This document shows positions 6,541 through 15,935 of a stretch of DNA of 64,000 nucleotides, piece after piece (the stretch's first letter is position 1; every line of letters starts with the position of its first letter). The stretch is from Kitasatospora sp. SolWspMP-SS2h (GTDB lineage Bacteria > Actinomycetota > Actinomycetes > Streptomycetales > Streptomycetaceae). A program made the translations under genes and the position numbers. Where the stretch lies: contig NZ_QLLT01000019.1 of the NCBI RefSeq assembly GCF_003259315.1, positions 123,948-187,947 on the forward strand, given 5' to 3'. Below the pieces are notes generated by a model. The model was not told the origin of the DNA. It did not search any database and was given only the letters and a program-made list of their open reading frames with translations.

Positions 6541-8922
6541 GGAGAGCGAGAGGGTGCGCTCACCGCGCCGAGACTGATCCTCGAAACCGACGGCGACTCC
6601 ACGGTCATCACGCCGAGCCGCCGGTACGCGCTCGGACGCGACCCCACCGGCGACATCGTGCTGACCGACCCGCGGGTCTCCTGGCACCACGCGCAACTGC
6701 ACGCCGGTGACGGTCACTGGTTCGTCGACGACACCGGCTCCACCAACGGCACCTACGCCGCCGACGGCCACCGGGTCGTCCACCTGGAGATCGGGCCGGG
6801 CACCGTGTTGTGCCTGGGCAGCCCGGGGGACGGGCCGCGCTGCACGTTCAGCGCGCTGCCCGAACCGACCGCCGTGCACCCGCTGCCCGGCGGCCGCCCG
6901 TCCGCGCTGACCGCGATCACCGGCTCCCGCCGGCCGCCGTCCAGCGTCATGCCGCTGCCGACCAGGGTGGTGCGGATCGGCCGCGCCCCCGACAACGACC
7001 TGGTGGTCGGCGACCTGTCGGTCTCCCGGCACCACGCCGAGCTGCGCGCCGCGCCCGGCGGCGGCTACCGGATCGCCGACCTGGACAGCCACAACGGGAC
7101 CTACCTGAACGGCCGGCCCGTGCGACAGGCCCCCGTCGGGCCCGGCGACCTGATCGGAATCGGCCATTCGGTGTTCTGCCTGGTCGGGGACGAACTGCAG
7201 GAGTTCGTCGACACCGGCGACATCGACCTCGACGTGGAGGGCCTCACCGTCCGGGTCGCCGACGGCCGCACCCTGCTCGACGGGGTCACCTTCCCGGTCG
7301 GCCAGAAGTGCCTGCTCGCGGTGGCCGGGCCCAGCGGTGCCGGCAAGTCCACCCTGCTCAACGCGCTCACCGGACTGCGCCCCGCCGACCGCGGCACCGT
7401 CCGCTACGACGGCCGCGACCTCTACCACGACTACGCCGAACTGCGCCGCCGGATCGGCCTCGTCCCGCAGGACGACATCCTGCACACCCAGCTGCCGGTC
7501 CGGAAGGCCCTGGCGTACGCCGCCGAACTGCGCTTCCCCGACGACACCGCGCCCGAGGAGCGGGCCGCCCGGGTCGAGGAGGTGATCGACGAACTCGGCC
7601 TCGGCAAGCGCGCCGACCAGGTCATCTCCAGCCTCTCCGGCGGTCAGCGCAAGCGGGTCAGCGTGGCCCTCGAACTGCTCACCAAACCGTCCCTGCTCTT
7701 CCTCGACGAGCCCACCAGCGGGCTCGACCCCGGCATGGACCGGTCCGTGATGCAGATGCTGCGCGGCCTCGCCGACGACGGGCGGACCGTCGTCGTGGTC
7801 ACCCACAGCGTGCTCAGCCTCGACCTGTGCGACCGGCTGCTGCTGCTCGCCCCCGGCGGGCGCACCGCCTGGTACGGGCCGCCCGGCGAGACGCTGGAGC
7901 ACTTCGGGTTCGCGCACTGGCCGGACGCCTTCGAGGCGTTCGAGAACCAGACCGACCGCGACTGGGCCGGCGAGTTCCGCGCCTCCACCCCCTACCGCAG
8001 CTACGTCAGCGGCCCGGCCGGCGGCCCCGGCGACCGGCCCGGCGCGCTCGCCCCGGCCGAGCGGGAGCGGCCGGAGGCCGGGATCGTCCCCGCGCCCGCG
8101 CCCCGGCCGCGGCGCTGGCGCAGACAGGTCGGCACGCTCTGCCGCCGCTACGCCAGCGCGCTCTCCGCCGACCGGACCTTCCTCGCCGTGATGATCGCGC
8201 TGCCGTTCGTCATGGGCGCGATGGCGCACGCCCTGGCCGGCAGCCGGCTCGACCAGGACACCGCGCTGAACGCGCTGCTGATCCTGTGCGTCGGCGGGGT
8301 GCTCACCGGCGCCGCCAACGCGGTGCGCGAACTGGTCAAGGAGCGGACGATCTACCAGCGCGAACGCGCCGTCGGCCTGTCCAGATCCGCGTACCTGTGC
8401 TCGAAGATCGTCGTGCTGGGCACCGTCACGGTCGTCCAGTCGGTGGTGCTGACCATGGTCGCGCTGATCGGCGTGAAGCTCAGACCGCAGGGCGGCAGCG
8501 GGGTGTTCCTCCCGCCGCTGCTGGAGATCACCCTCGCCGTGGCGCTGCTCTCGCTCACCGCGATGATGCTCGGCCTGCTGATCTCGGCGCTGGTCAAGAA
8601 GGAGGAGGTGACCATGCCGCTGCTGGTGCTGGTCGCCATCGTCCAGGTGGTGTTCTGCGGGGCGCTGCTGCAACTCGACCACATCCCGGTGCTCAACCAG
8701 CTGTCCTGGCTGGTCCCGTCCCGCTGGGCGCTCGGCGCGATGGCGGCCACCATCGACCTGCACGCCACCGTGCCCGGCGAGCTCACCGACGACCCGCTGT
8801 TCGCGCACCGGCCGGGCGTCTGGCTGCTCGACCTGGGGATGCTGGTCGTGCTGGCCGTCGCGTACGGACTGGTCGTCGCCCGACTGCTGCGCCGGCACGA
8901 ACCCGCCGTGATGCGGCGGTAG
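6538..8922 (+). CDS. Twin-FHA ABC exporter (Rv1747-like), ATPase and membrane domain fused
   Basis: 794 residues. FHA1 about 15-100 (GRDPTGDIVL, SWHHA, GSTNGTY) and FHA2 about 135-215 (GRAPDNDLVV, SRHHAEL, SHNGTY) are both complete. The ATPase domain follows, with Walker A GPSGAGKS near 264-272, signature LSGGQ near 367-371 and Walker B LLFLDEP near 385. The last 250 residues hold about six membrane helices (ABC-2/ABCG type). The order matches mycobacterial Rv1747, whose FHA domains bind phospho-Thr made by the neighbouring kinase PknF. Here a kinase lies two genes downstream in the same run, supporting phospho-control. The exported substrate is unknown. Confidence 0.93.
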   Translation: MGEREGALTAPRLILETDGDSTVITPSRRYALGRDPTGDIVLTDPRVSWHHAQLHAGDGHWFVDDTGSTNGTYAADGHRVVHLEIGPGTVLCLGSPGDGPRCTFSALPEPTAVHPLPGGRPSALTAITGSRRPPSSVMPLPTRVVRIGRAPDNDLVVGDLSVSRHHAELRAAPGGGYRIADLDSHNGTYLNGRPVRQAPVGPGDLIGIGHSVFCLVGDELQEFVDTGDIDLDVEGLTVRVADGRTLLDGVTFPVGQKCLLAVAGPSGAGKSTLLNALTGLRPADRGTVRYDGRDLYHDYAELRRRIGLVPQDDILHTQLPVRKALAYAAELRFPDDTAPEERAARVEEVIDELGLGKRADQVISSLSGGQRKRVSVALELLTKPSLLFLDEPTSGLDPGMDRSVMQMLRGLADDGRTVVVVTHSVLSLDLCDRLLLLAPGGRTAWYGPPGETLEHFGFAHWPDAFEAFENQTDRDWAGEFRASTPYRSYVSGPAGGPGDRPGALAPAERERPEAGIVPAPAPRPRRWRRQVGTLCRRYASALSADRTFLAVMIALPFVMGAMAHALAGSRLDQDTALNALLILCVGGVLTGAANAVRELVKERTIYQRERAVGLSRSAYLCSKIVVLGTVTVVQSVVLTMVALIGVKLRPQGGSGVFLPPLLEITLAVALLSLTAMMLGLLISALVKKEEVTMPLLVLVAIVQVVFCGALLQLDHIPVLNQLSWLVPSRWALGAMAATIDLHATVPGELTDDPLFAHRPGVWLLDLGMLVVLAVAYGLVVARLLRRHEPAVMRR

Positions 8923-8925
8923 CGC

Positions 8926-9426
8926 ATGGGCCCGCCCGACGGATTCCGGCCCACCCACGTCGTCCCGGCCGACGGCCTGCCGACCTGGACCGCGCCCGAC
9001 CCGGCCGCCGCCGGAGTGCCGCTCGACCCGCTGCTGCCGGTCGCCCTCGCCGAGGCCCACGGCAACTGGGCCCGGATCGTCTGCTCCAACGGCTGGTCGG
9101 CGTGGGTCGACGGACGGCTGCTGGTCGCCCTCCCGCAACGCCCCCCGTCGGCCGGCGGCCCGCTCGCCACCACCGAGGACCCGCGTCCGCTGCTCGCCGC
9201 GCTGGAACGCTCGCTGGCCACCTACCGGCGGCTGGTCGATGACTGGGCGGCCGGCCGGATCGACCTGGAGACCTTCCGCGACGGCACCCGCGAGCTGCGG
9301 CTGGGCGCGGTGCTGGACGGCTCCGACGCCTGGCTGCTCGACCTCGACCGGGGCCGCTGGTACTACTGCGACGCCGCCCAGCTCCAGGGCTACGCGGCGG
9401 CCGACCGCGCACCCGACCGGGGCTGA
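8926..9426 (+). CDS. SH3-like domain protein linked to FHA-ABC/kinase operon
   Basis: 166 residues, starting 3 nt after the exporter stop (ATG 8926). The N-terminal half contains GNWARIVCSNGWSAWVDGR, an SH3b-like strand pattern. The C-terminal half has AAGRIDLETFRDGTREL, resembling a short helical SHOCT-type segment, then WYYCDAAQLQGY. No signal peptide or membrane helix. The tight spacing to the exporter and kinase implies a role with them, perhaps as adaptor; no experimental function is known to me. Confidence 0.7.
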   Translation: MGPPDGFRPTHVVPADGLPTWTAPDPAAAGVPLDPLLPVALAEAHGNWARIVCSNGWSAWVDGRLLVALPQRPPSAGGPLATTEDPRPLLAALERSLATYRRLVDDWAAGRIDLETFRDGTRELRLGAVLDGSDAWLLDLDRGRWYYCDAAQLQGYAAADRAPDRG

Positions 9427-9430
9427 GCCG

Positions 9431-10513
9431 ATGTCAGGGGAACGGCCCTCCGAACCCCCTGGGCGGCCCGCCGCGCAGGCCGGTCCGCCGCCCGCCGCCG
9501 CGGAGCCCGGCGAGTTGGACGGGCGCACGCTGGCCGGCTACCGGCTGGAGCACGTGCTGGGGCGGGGCGGCATGGCGGTGGTCTACCGGGCCGAGGACCT
9601 GCGGCTGGGCCGCACCGTCGCGGTCAAGCTGCTGGCCCCCGAGCTGGCCCGCAACGAGAACTTCCGGCAGCGCTTCGTCCGGGAGTCGCACGTCGCCGCC
9701 TCGCTCGACCACCCGAACATCGTCCCGGTGTACGACGCGGGCGAGGCCGAGGGCGTGCTGTACCTGGCCATGCGGTACGTGCGCGGCCGCGACCTGCGCG
9801 CGCTGCTCGACCGGCAGGGGCCGCTGACGGCCGCCCGGACCGTGCGGATCGCCGTTCAGGTGGCCGGCGCGCTGGACGCCGCGCACGCCCACGACCTGGT
9901 CCACCGGGACGTCAAACCGGGCAACGTGCTGATCGCCGAGGGCACCGACCCCGACCGCCCCGAGCACGCCTACCTGACCGACTTCGGCCTGACCAAGAAG
10001 TCGCTCTCGCTGACCGGCCTGACCAGCGTCGGCCAGTTCGTCGGCACCCTCGACTACGTGGCCCCCGAGCAGATCTCCGGCAAGCCCGTGGACGGGCGGT
10101 GCGACGTGTACAGCCTGGGCTGCGTGGTGTTCGAGATGCTCACCGGCGGCCCGCCCTACCGGCGCGACGACGACCTGGCGCTGCTCTGGGCGCACCTCAA
10201 CGACCCGCCGCCGGACGTCCGGGAGCGGCGCGCGGACCTGCCCGCCGGGGTGGGCGAGGTGCTGGAGCGGGCGATGGCGAAGCGGCCCGGCGAGCGGTAC
10301 GGCAGCTGCCTGGAGTTCGTCGCGGCACTGCGGGCGGCGACGGACCCGCGCAGCGCCCCGCGCCCCGCGTCCCGGGAGGCTCCCCGGGGTGCGCGCCCGG
10401 CTGCTCCGGAGGTCGTTCCGGGGGCCGTTCCCGGGGTGCGCCCGGAGGCCGTCCCGGGGGCGGACCGGCCGCCGCGGCCGCCGGCCTGGGCGCGGCCGGT
10501 GTTCGAACCCTGA
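9431..10513 (+). CDS. Cytosolic Ser/Thr protein kinase
   Basis: 360 residues from the ATG at 9431, 4 nt after the preceding stop. Kinase domain about 38-300: glycine loop GRGGMA (44-49), Lys66 in VAVK, HRDVKPGN (158-165), DFG (184-186), a Thr-rich activation loop (TGLTSVGQFVGTLDYVAPEQ) and APE. The last 60 residues are Pro/Arg/Ala-rich with no membrane helix and no PASTA repeats, unlike PknB. It is the third gene of the FHA-ABC run, so its likely substrate or partner is the exporter, as in the PknF/Rv1747 pair. No Shine-Dalgarno is visible, which fits translational coupling. Confidence 0.93.
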   Translation: MSGERPSEPPGRPAAQAGPPPAAAEPGELDGRTLAGYRLEHVLGRGGMAVVYRAEDLRLGRTVAVKLLAPELARNENFRQRFVRESHVAASLDHPNIVPVYDAGEAEGVLYLAMRYVRGRDLRALLDRQGPLTAARTVRIAVQVAGALDAAHAHDLVHRDVKPGNVLIAEGTDPDRPEHAYLTDFGLTKKSLSLTGLTSVGQFVGTLDYVAPEQISGKPVDGRCDVYSLGCVVFEMLTGGPPYRRDDDLALLWAHLNDPPPDVRERRADLPAGVGEVLERAMAKRPGERYGSCLEFVAALRAATDPRSAPRPASREAPRGARPAAPEVVPGAVPGVRPEAVPGADRPPRPPAWARPVFEP

Positions 10514-10651
10514 AGGTCTCCGCCCCCGAAGGTTTCCGCTCGTTTCCGGGGCGTAACGATCAGTGGCATGCACCTTTCAAAGTCGGGTGTTTGCTGGCAG
10601 TCTGCCCCTCGGCCAGGGCCCCCACAGACCCTGGCGACCGAGAGGAGCACC

Positions 10652-12505
10652 ATGAGCAACAGACTCCGCGCCCTCGCCACCCGCGCCGTCGCCGTCCTGG
10701 GCACCACCGTGCTCGTCGCCGCCGGCACCGTGACCGCCACCGCCACCGTCGCGCAGGCCGCCGCCTGCACGCCGGCCCAGGTGGTCGTGAACGGCGGGTT
10801 CGAGTCCGGAAGTTCGCCCTGGACCTCGTCCAGCGGAGTGATCACCAGCGACAGCGGGCAGAGCGCCCACGGCGGGACGTCCTTCGCCTGGCTGAACGGC
10901 TACGGCTCGGCGCACACCGAGACGCTCGCGCAGACCGTGACCCTCCCCGCGGGCTGCACCAGCGCCACCCTGAGCTTCTGGCTGCACGTCGACACCGCCG
11001 AGACCACCAAGACCACGGCGTACGACAGACTGACCGCGAAACTCGGCAGCACCACCCTCGCCACCTACTCCAACCTGGACGCCGTCGCCGGCTACGTGAA
11101 GAAGACGCTCGACGTCTCCGCGTACGCCGGACAGACCGTCAGCCTCGCCTTCAGCGGCGTCGAGGACGCCAGCCTCCAGACCAGCTTCGTGCTCGACGAC
11201 TTCGCGCTCGACGTCTCCGGCGGCACCACCACCCCGCCCACCACCGACGCCACCCGCACCCCGGCCCCCACCGGGTACACCGTCAGCCTGAGCAGCGACA
11301 CGAGCGGCGCCACCTGGACCGGGCACCAGGGCATCGGCTTCACCAACCCCTCGGCGACCCCGCTGACCGAGGTCTACCTGCGGCTCTGGGACAACGCCCA
11401 CGGCAGCTGCCCCAGCACGCCCGTCACCGTCAGCAACCTGACCGGCGGCACCGCCGGCGCGCTCAGCGTCAGCTGCACCGCGCTCAAGGTCACCCTGCCC
11501 GCGCCGCTCGCCCAGGGCCAGAGCGGCAGCCTCGGCTTCGACCTGTCCATCGCCGTCCCCTCCGGCGCCGACCGGTTCGGCCGCGACGGGGCCTTCGCCT
11601 TCATCGGCAACGCCCTGCCCGTCCTCGCGGTGCGCGACGCGGGCGGCTGGCACCTGGACCCCTACACCAACAACGGTGAGTCCTTCTACACCCTGGCCTC
11701 CGACTACACCGTCACCCTCGACCACCCCAGCAGCCTGCTCGTCCCCGCCACCGGCAGCTCCGTCGACACCCCCGGCAGCAGCGGACGGACCGTCACCACG
11801 GCCACCGCGAAGAACGTCCGCGAGTTCGCCTGGGCCGCCGGACCGTTCGCCAAGATCTCCGGCAGCTCGGCGGCCGGCGCCGCGGTCAACGTCTACTCGG
11901 TCAGCGGCATCAGCTCCAGCGACGCGCAGTCCATGCTGAGCACCGCCAAGTCCGCCGTCGACGCGCACGCCGGACGGTTCGGCGCCTACCCCTACGGCGA
12001 ACTCGACGCGGTGATCGACAACAACTTCTGGTTCGGCGGCATGGAGTACCCCGGCTTCGTCCTCGACCTGGTCTCCACCACCGCGCTCACCCACGAGATC
12101 GGCCACCAGTGGTGGTACGGCATCGTCGGCGACGACGAGTACGACAACCCCTGGCTGGACGAGGCGTTCACCGACTACGCCACCGACCTCGCCCAGGGCA
12201 AGACCGGCACCAACTGCTGGAACAGCACCTCCTGGGCCTCCGCCGCCGAGAAGATCAGCAACTCGATGGCCTACTGGGACGCCCACTCCTCCCGCTACTC
12301 GGCGGTCGTCTACGGCTACGGCAAGTGCGCCCTGCACGACCTGCGCCGCACCATCGGCGACACCGCGATGACCAGACTGCTGCACGACTACGCGGCGGCG
12401 CACTGGTACGGGATCTCCACCACCGCCGAGTTCAAGGCCGCCGCGCAGGCCGCGACCACGGTCGACCTGACGTCCTTCTGGACGCAGCACCGCATCGACG
12501 GCTGA
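10652..12505 (+). CDS. Secreted M1-family zinc metallopeptidase with N-terminal lectin-like domain
   Basis: 617 residues. The ATG at 10652 is chosen over an upstream in-frame ATG because AGAGGAG precedes it by 5 nt and a signal peptide begins there (MSNRLRALATR, hydrophobic core, cleavage near AQA-AA). Residues about 40-190 form a jelly-roll module (NGGFESGSSPWTS, VLDDFALDV). The peptidase half has HEIGHQ near residue 482, a zinc Glu in NPWLDEAFTDY, and GGMEYP where M1 enzymes carry GAMEN. It probably trims extracellular peptides. It stands alone between the kinase operon and a convergent membrane protein gene. Confidence 0.9.
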   Translation: MSNRLRALATRAVAVLGTTVLVAAGTVTATATVAQAAACTPAQVVVNGGFESGSSPWTSSSGVITSDSGQSAHGGTSFAWLNGYGSAHTETLAQTVTLPAGCTSATLSFWLHVDTAETTKTTAYDRLTAKLGSTTLATYSNLDAVAGYVKKTLDVSAYAGQTVSLAFSGVEDASLQTSFVLDDFALDVSGGTTTPPTTDATRTPAPTGYTVSLSSDTSGATWTGHQGIGFTNPSATPLTEVYLRLWDNAHGSCPSTPVTVSNLTGGTAGALSVSCTALKVTLPAPLAQGQSGSLGFDLSIAVPSGADRFGRDGAFAFIGNALPVLAVRDAGGWHLDPYTNNGESFYTLASDYTVTLDHPSSLLVPATGSSVDTPGSSGRTVTTATAKNVREFAWAAGPFAKISGSSAAGAAVNVYSVSGISSSDAQSMLSTAKSAVDAHAGRFGAYPYGELDAVIDNNFWFGGMEYPGFVLDLVSTTALTHEIGHQWWYGIVGDDEYDNPWLDEAFTDYATDLAQGKTGTNCWNSTSWASAAEKISNSMAYWDAHSSRYSAVVYGYGKCALHDLRRTIGDTAMTRLLHDYAAAHWYGISTTAEFKAAAQAATTVDLTSFWTQHRIDG

Positions 12506-12566
12506 CGCGGCTGACGCTGCCGACCGGGCCCCGGGTTCCGGGCGCGAGCACAGGGGCGTTCAGGCG

Positions 12567-13940
12567 TCAGGGTTCCGTCCGGCCCGCCGGAGCTTTCGCG
12601 GCGGTGCCGGGCGGGGCCCCGCCGCGCAAGCGCCGGCGGACGACCAGCGCGCCCAGCAGGCCGGACAGGGCGCCCCAGCCGGCGGCGATCGGGACGGCGG
12701 TCAGCAGGTCCGGCTCCAGCACCGTCCGCCCCTCGCCGCCCAGGCCCAGCAGCGACAGCCCGTACACCGCCGACACCCGGGTCACCAGGCCCACCGCCAG
12801 CACCGCCAGCGCCAGCACCACGGCCGACTGCGCCACCGACCGCCACACCGGCAGCGGCGGACGCGCCCGGGCCGCCGCCACCACGCCCGCCGCCAGCACC
12901 AGCAGCGCCGCCAGCGGCAGCAGCAGCCAGGCCCAGCCGTTCTGCTCGGCCAGCGCACCCAGGTCCAGCGTCACGTCCCGCCCGGAGCGCAGCACCGCCG
13001 CCAGCGGATGCGGGAACGGCAGGCCCAGACTGTTCGTGACGTGGCCGTGCCAGGACGCGCCGAGGCCCACCCCGAACCCCAGCCACGCCAGGTTCGGCAG
13101 CCCCAGGCAGACCACCGCCAGCGTCTGCCGCGGCTCACTGCCCGTCACCACCGCCACCAGGCCGCCCACCAGCCCCAGCAGCACGTACACCAGCAGCAGC
13201 ACCAGCACCGCGTGCACCGTCGGCCGCAGCGTGCCGTGCCAGCGCACCCAGCCGGTCGGCAACGGCGCGCGCCGCGAGGCGGCCAGCGCCAGCACCACCA
13301 CCACCGCCAGCCACAGCAGGCCGAAGCCCACCGCCGGGCCCGGGTCCACCCGGAACCCCACCGTCGGCGCCGCACCGAACGCCCCGCCCAACTCGTCGAT
13401 CAGCGGATCGCCGGTCGACACCGTGAAGGAGTGCCGCGCCGCCGCGGACAGCAGCAGCACCGCCACCGCCCAGCCGGCCGCCAGCGCCAGCACCCGGGCC
13501 AGCAGCAGCCGCCCGCCCACCACCGCGTGCCGGCGCATCGGCCGCAGGAACAGGTACGCCGCCACCAGCGCGCCCACCAGCGTCACCGACAGCGGCATCG
13601 CGGTGATCCCGCCCTGCGCGGTCGCCACGAAGGCCGCGCCGCCGTCCAACCGCGCCGGGGCGCCCAGCGCCATCAGCAGCGTCGCGGCCAGCACCGGACC
13701 GAAACCGCCGCCCGGCAGGTCGTCCGCGCCCGCCAGCCAGAGGCCGAGCGCGGCCACCGCCGCCATCGCCGCGAGCGCGCCGACCACCGTGACCAGCGCG
13801 GGGAGCGGCACGGACCACCAGGGCGCGGCGAACCGGTCGGACGGCGCGGCAGGCGGTGGTGGTGGGGGAGGTGTGGGCGGAGGCGGGGACGAGGGGGTGC
13901 GGGGGTCCGCGGGAGTGGCGGCACCAGTCACACGTCTCAC
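12567..13940 (-). CDS. Polytopic membrane protein, streptophobe family-like
   Basis: 457 residues from the GTG at 13940, with GAAGGG just upstream; a GTG at 13931 is an alternative. A short Pro-rich cytosolic head (PPPPTPPPPPPP) is followed by about ten hydrophobic helices, and the protein ends in a basic tail. The pattern matches the large hydrophobic proteins of streptomycetes grouped as streptophobe; I base this on recall of the family, not a search. Function unknown. It diverges from the DUF6777-like gene across about 260 bp of G-rich DNA. Confidence 0.75.
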   Translation of the reverse strand: MRRVTGAATPADPRTPSSPPPPTPPPPPPPAAPSDRFAAPWWSVPLPALVTVVGALAAMAAVAALGLWLAGADDLPGGGFGPVLAATLLMALGAPARLDGGAAFVATAQGGITAMPLSVTLVGALVAAYLFLRPMRRHAVVGGRLLLARVLALAAGWAVAVLLLSAAARHSFTVSTGDPLIDELGGAFGAAPTVGFRVDPGPAVGFGLLWLAVVVVLALAASRRAPLPTGWVRWHGTLRPTVHAVLVLLLVYVLLGLVGGLVAVVTGSEPRQTLAVVCLGLPNLAWLGFGVGLGASWHGHVTNSLGLPFPHPLAAVLRSGRDVTLDLGALAEQNGWAWLLLPLAALLVLAAGVVAAARARPPLPVWRSVAQSAVVLALAVLAVGLVTRVSAVYGLSLLGLGGEGRTVLEPDLLTAVPIAAGWGALSGLLGALVVRRRLRGGAPPGTAAKAPAGRTEP

Positions 13941-14200
13941 CGGCCCTTCGAGCGAGCCCCCCGGGCACCGGCCCGGAGCGGCCGGTCCTTCCAGCTTCCG
14001 ACAGGGCGCAGCGGGCGGCGAGTTGCCGCGCGCGGGGCGCGGTGGGGCGCGGTGGCGTGCGGCGGGGCAGGGTGGGGCGGGGGGCGGGGGCGGGGGGCGG
14101 GGCAGGGCGCGGCCGGAGCCGGTGAGCGGGGGCGGGGGAGCGGGCGGACAATGGTGGGTGCGCAGCTGGACTCGGGGGAGTCCGACCGGGAGGAAGTCCC

Positions 14201-15859
14201 GTGAGTGAGCAGCCGACACCCCGGCAGCCCGGGGAATCCGGGGAACCCGCAGGGCCGGACCACGAGAACGAAGGTGCCCAGGCTCCGTCGCCGCACCGCC
14301 CCACCGAGGTGGCGGGCGGCGCCGTGGTGGGCGGGACGGGCGAGCCGGCCGAGCCGGTCGCGCCTGTCGTGCCGCCGGGTGCTTCCGGGGCCTCCGGGTC
14401 GGCGGGGCCTCCGACGGAGGTGGTCCGGCCGGGGGCGGACGCCGGGGACGCCGGGGGTGCGGAGGGGCTGCCGACCGAACTGGTGGAGCGGGCGGGCGGC
14501 GACGGCCCGGCGGCTGCGGAACCGCAGCCCACGGAGGTCGTGCGGCCGTCGGCCGGGGGCGGCGGCGGGAGCGCTGCCGGGGGCGCGGTGGGGGCTGCAT
14601 CGTCCTTCCCCTCTGTGCGTGGGAGCGGGGGCGATCCGGTGGGGCCGCCGTCCGGGCCGCTGTCGGCGGGTGGGGCGCGGCCCTCGGGCGCTGGGTCGGG
14701 TGCTTCGGCGGGCGGGGTGCCGCCGAGCGGGGGGAGCGGGGTGTCGGGAGGCGGGAGCGGCCCGCCGAACGCGGGTCGGCCGACGGCCGGGGGCGGTGCG
14801 GGTGGCGGTGGGAAGCCGTGGTGGCGGAAGGGGCCGGTGCTCGCGGGCGCGGTCCTCGTCGTCGGGCTGGGCGTCGCGCTCGGCGTGGTCGCCACCGGTG
14901 GCTCGGGCGGAGGCGGCACGGCCCAGGCCGTCGAGATGCAACCGGTGGCCGCGGCCGGGCAGGAACCGTTCACCGACTCGGTCGCCAACGCAGGCGCGCC
15001 CGATTCGGCCTCGCCCAGCGGCTCCGCCCCGTCCACGGCCGGCAGCCCGGCCGCGTCCGGCGGGTCGAGCGCGTCCGGCAGCCCGGCCGCGTCCGGCGGC
15101 GCCGTGGACGGCGGGCAGCCCGGCCTGTACGGCGGGACCAGGGAAGTGGCCAGCTGCGACGTGCCGAAACTCTCCGGTTACCTGGCCGCCAACACCGACA
15201 AGGCCCGGGCCTGGGCCGGGGTCGAGGGCATCGACACTTCACAGATCGACGGCTACCTGAACGGCCTGACCCCCGTGGTGCTGCGCCAGGACACCCGGGT
15301 CACCAACCACGGCTACCAGAGCGGGCAGGCCACCCCGTACCAGGCCGTCCTACAGTCCGGGACGGCCGTGCTGGTCGACAACCAGGGCGTGCCACGGGTG
15401 CGTTGCGCCTGCGGCAACCCGCTGACACCGCCGAGCGGCAGCGGCGGCACGTACACCGGGACGGCCTGGTCCTCGTTCCACCCGGACGGGGTGGTGACGG
15501 TGCGGCCCGCCGCGGCGCCGGTGAACCGGATCGTGCTGGTGGACCAGGCGACGGGCCGTCAGTTCGACCGCCCCGTGGGCGGGACGGGCGGGACCGACGG
15601 GTCGGCCTCGCCCGGCGCCTCCGGTTCCGGTTCCTCCGGCGGGAGTTCCAGGACGGGGACGCCGTCCGGGGGCTCCTCGGCACCCTCGTCCGGCGCGTCG
15701 TCCGCGCCGTCCTCCGGCGGTTCGGGCTCGCCCGGGCAGCCCGGCTCCTCCGGGCCGTCCGGTGCACCGGGCTCGCCGGGCGGTGGCGCCTCCTCCGGAC
15801 CGGCGTCCGGCGGGGCGTCCGGCGGGGCGTCGAAGCCGGCCGGCTCGGGCACGCCGTAA
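14201..15859 (+). CDS. DUF6777-like membrane-anchored protein with PTEV motifs
   Basis: 552 residues from the GTG at 14201, with GGGAGGAAG upstream. The cytosolic N-terminus (1-205) is disordered Gly/Ser/Pro sequence carrying four spaced motifs PTEV, PTEV, PTEL and PTEV (Thr35, 72, 92 and 111). One membrane helix lies at about 211-230. The outside domain (about 290-450) contains YGGTREVASCD, AWAGV, LTPVVLRQDTRVTNHGY, VLVDNQGVPRVRCACGNPL and SSFHPD, which I recognise as DUF6777. A long Gly/Ser/Pro tail ends the protein. Function unknown. The repeated Thr motifs look like kinase or FHA docking sites; this is inference. Confidence 0.82.
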   Translation: MSEQPTPRQPGESGEPAGPDHENEGAQAPSPHRPTEVAGGAVVGGTGEPAEPVAPVVPPGASGASGSAGPPTEVVRPGADAGDAGGAEGLPTELVERAGGDGPAAAEPQPTEVVRPSAGGGGGSAAGGAVGAASSFPSVRGSGGDPVGPPSGPLSAGGARPSGAGSGASAGGVPPSGGSGVSGGGSGPPNAGRPTAGGGAGGGGKPWWRKGPVLAGAVLVVGLGVALGVVATGGSGGGGTAQAVEMQPVAAAGQEPFTDSVANAGAPDSASPSGSAPSTAGSPAASGGSSASGSPAASGGAVDGGQPGLYGGTREVASCDVPKLSGYLAANTDKARAWAGVEGIDTSQIDGYLNGLTPVVLRQDTRVTNHGYQSGQATPYQAVLQSGTAVLVDNQGVPRVRCACGNPLTPPSGSGGTYTGTAWSSFHPDGVVTVRPAAAPVNRIVLVDQATGRQFDRPVGGTGGTDGSASPGASGSGSSGGSSRTGTPSGGSSAPSSGASSAPSSGGSGSPGQPGSSGPSGAPGSPGGGASSGPASGGASGGASKPAGSGTP

Positions 15860-15935
15860 CGGTGGTCTGCTGGCGGGTCGGAGCTCCTCCTTCCGACTCC
15901 TGGCAGGGGCGCGGTGGGCGGTGGGCGGTCTGCGG

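Noticed and set aside
10577..12490. 637-codon open frame antisense to the M1 metallopeptidase
   Set aside because: Gly/Val/Arg-rich shadow without signal, motif or ribosome site; the plus strand encodes a complete zinc peptidase.
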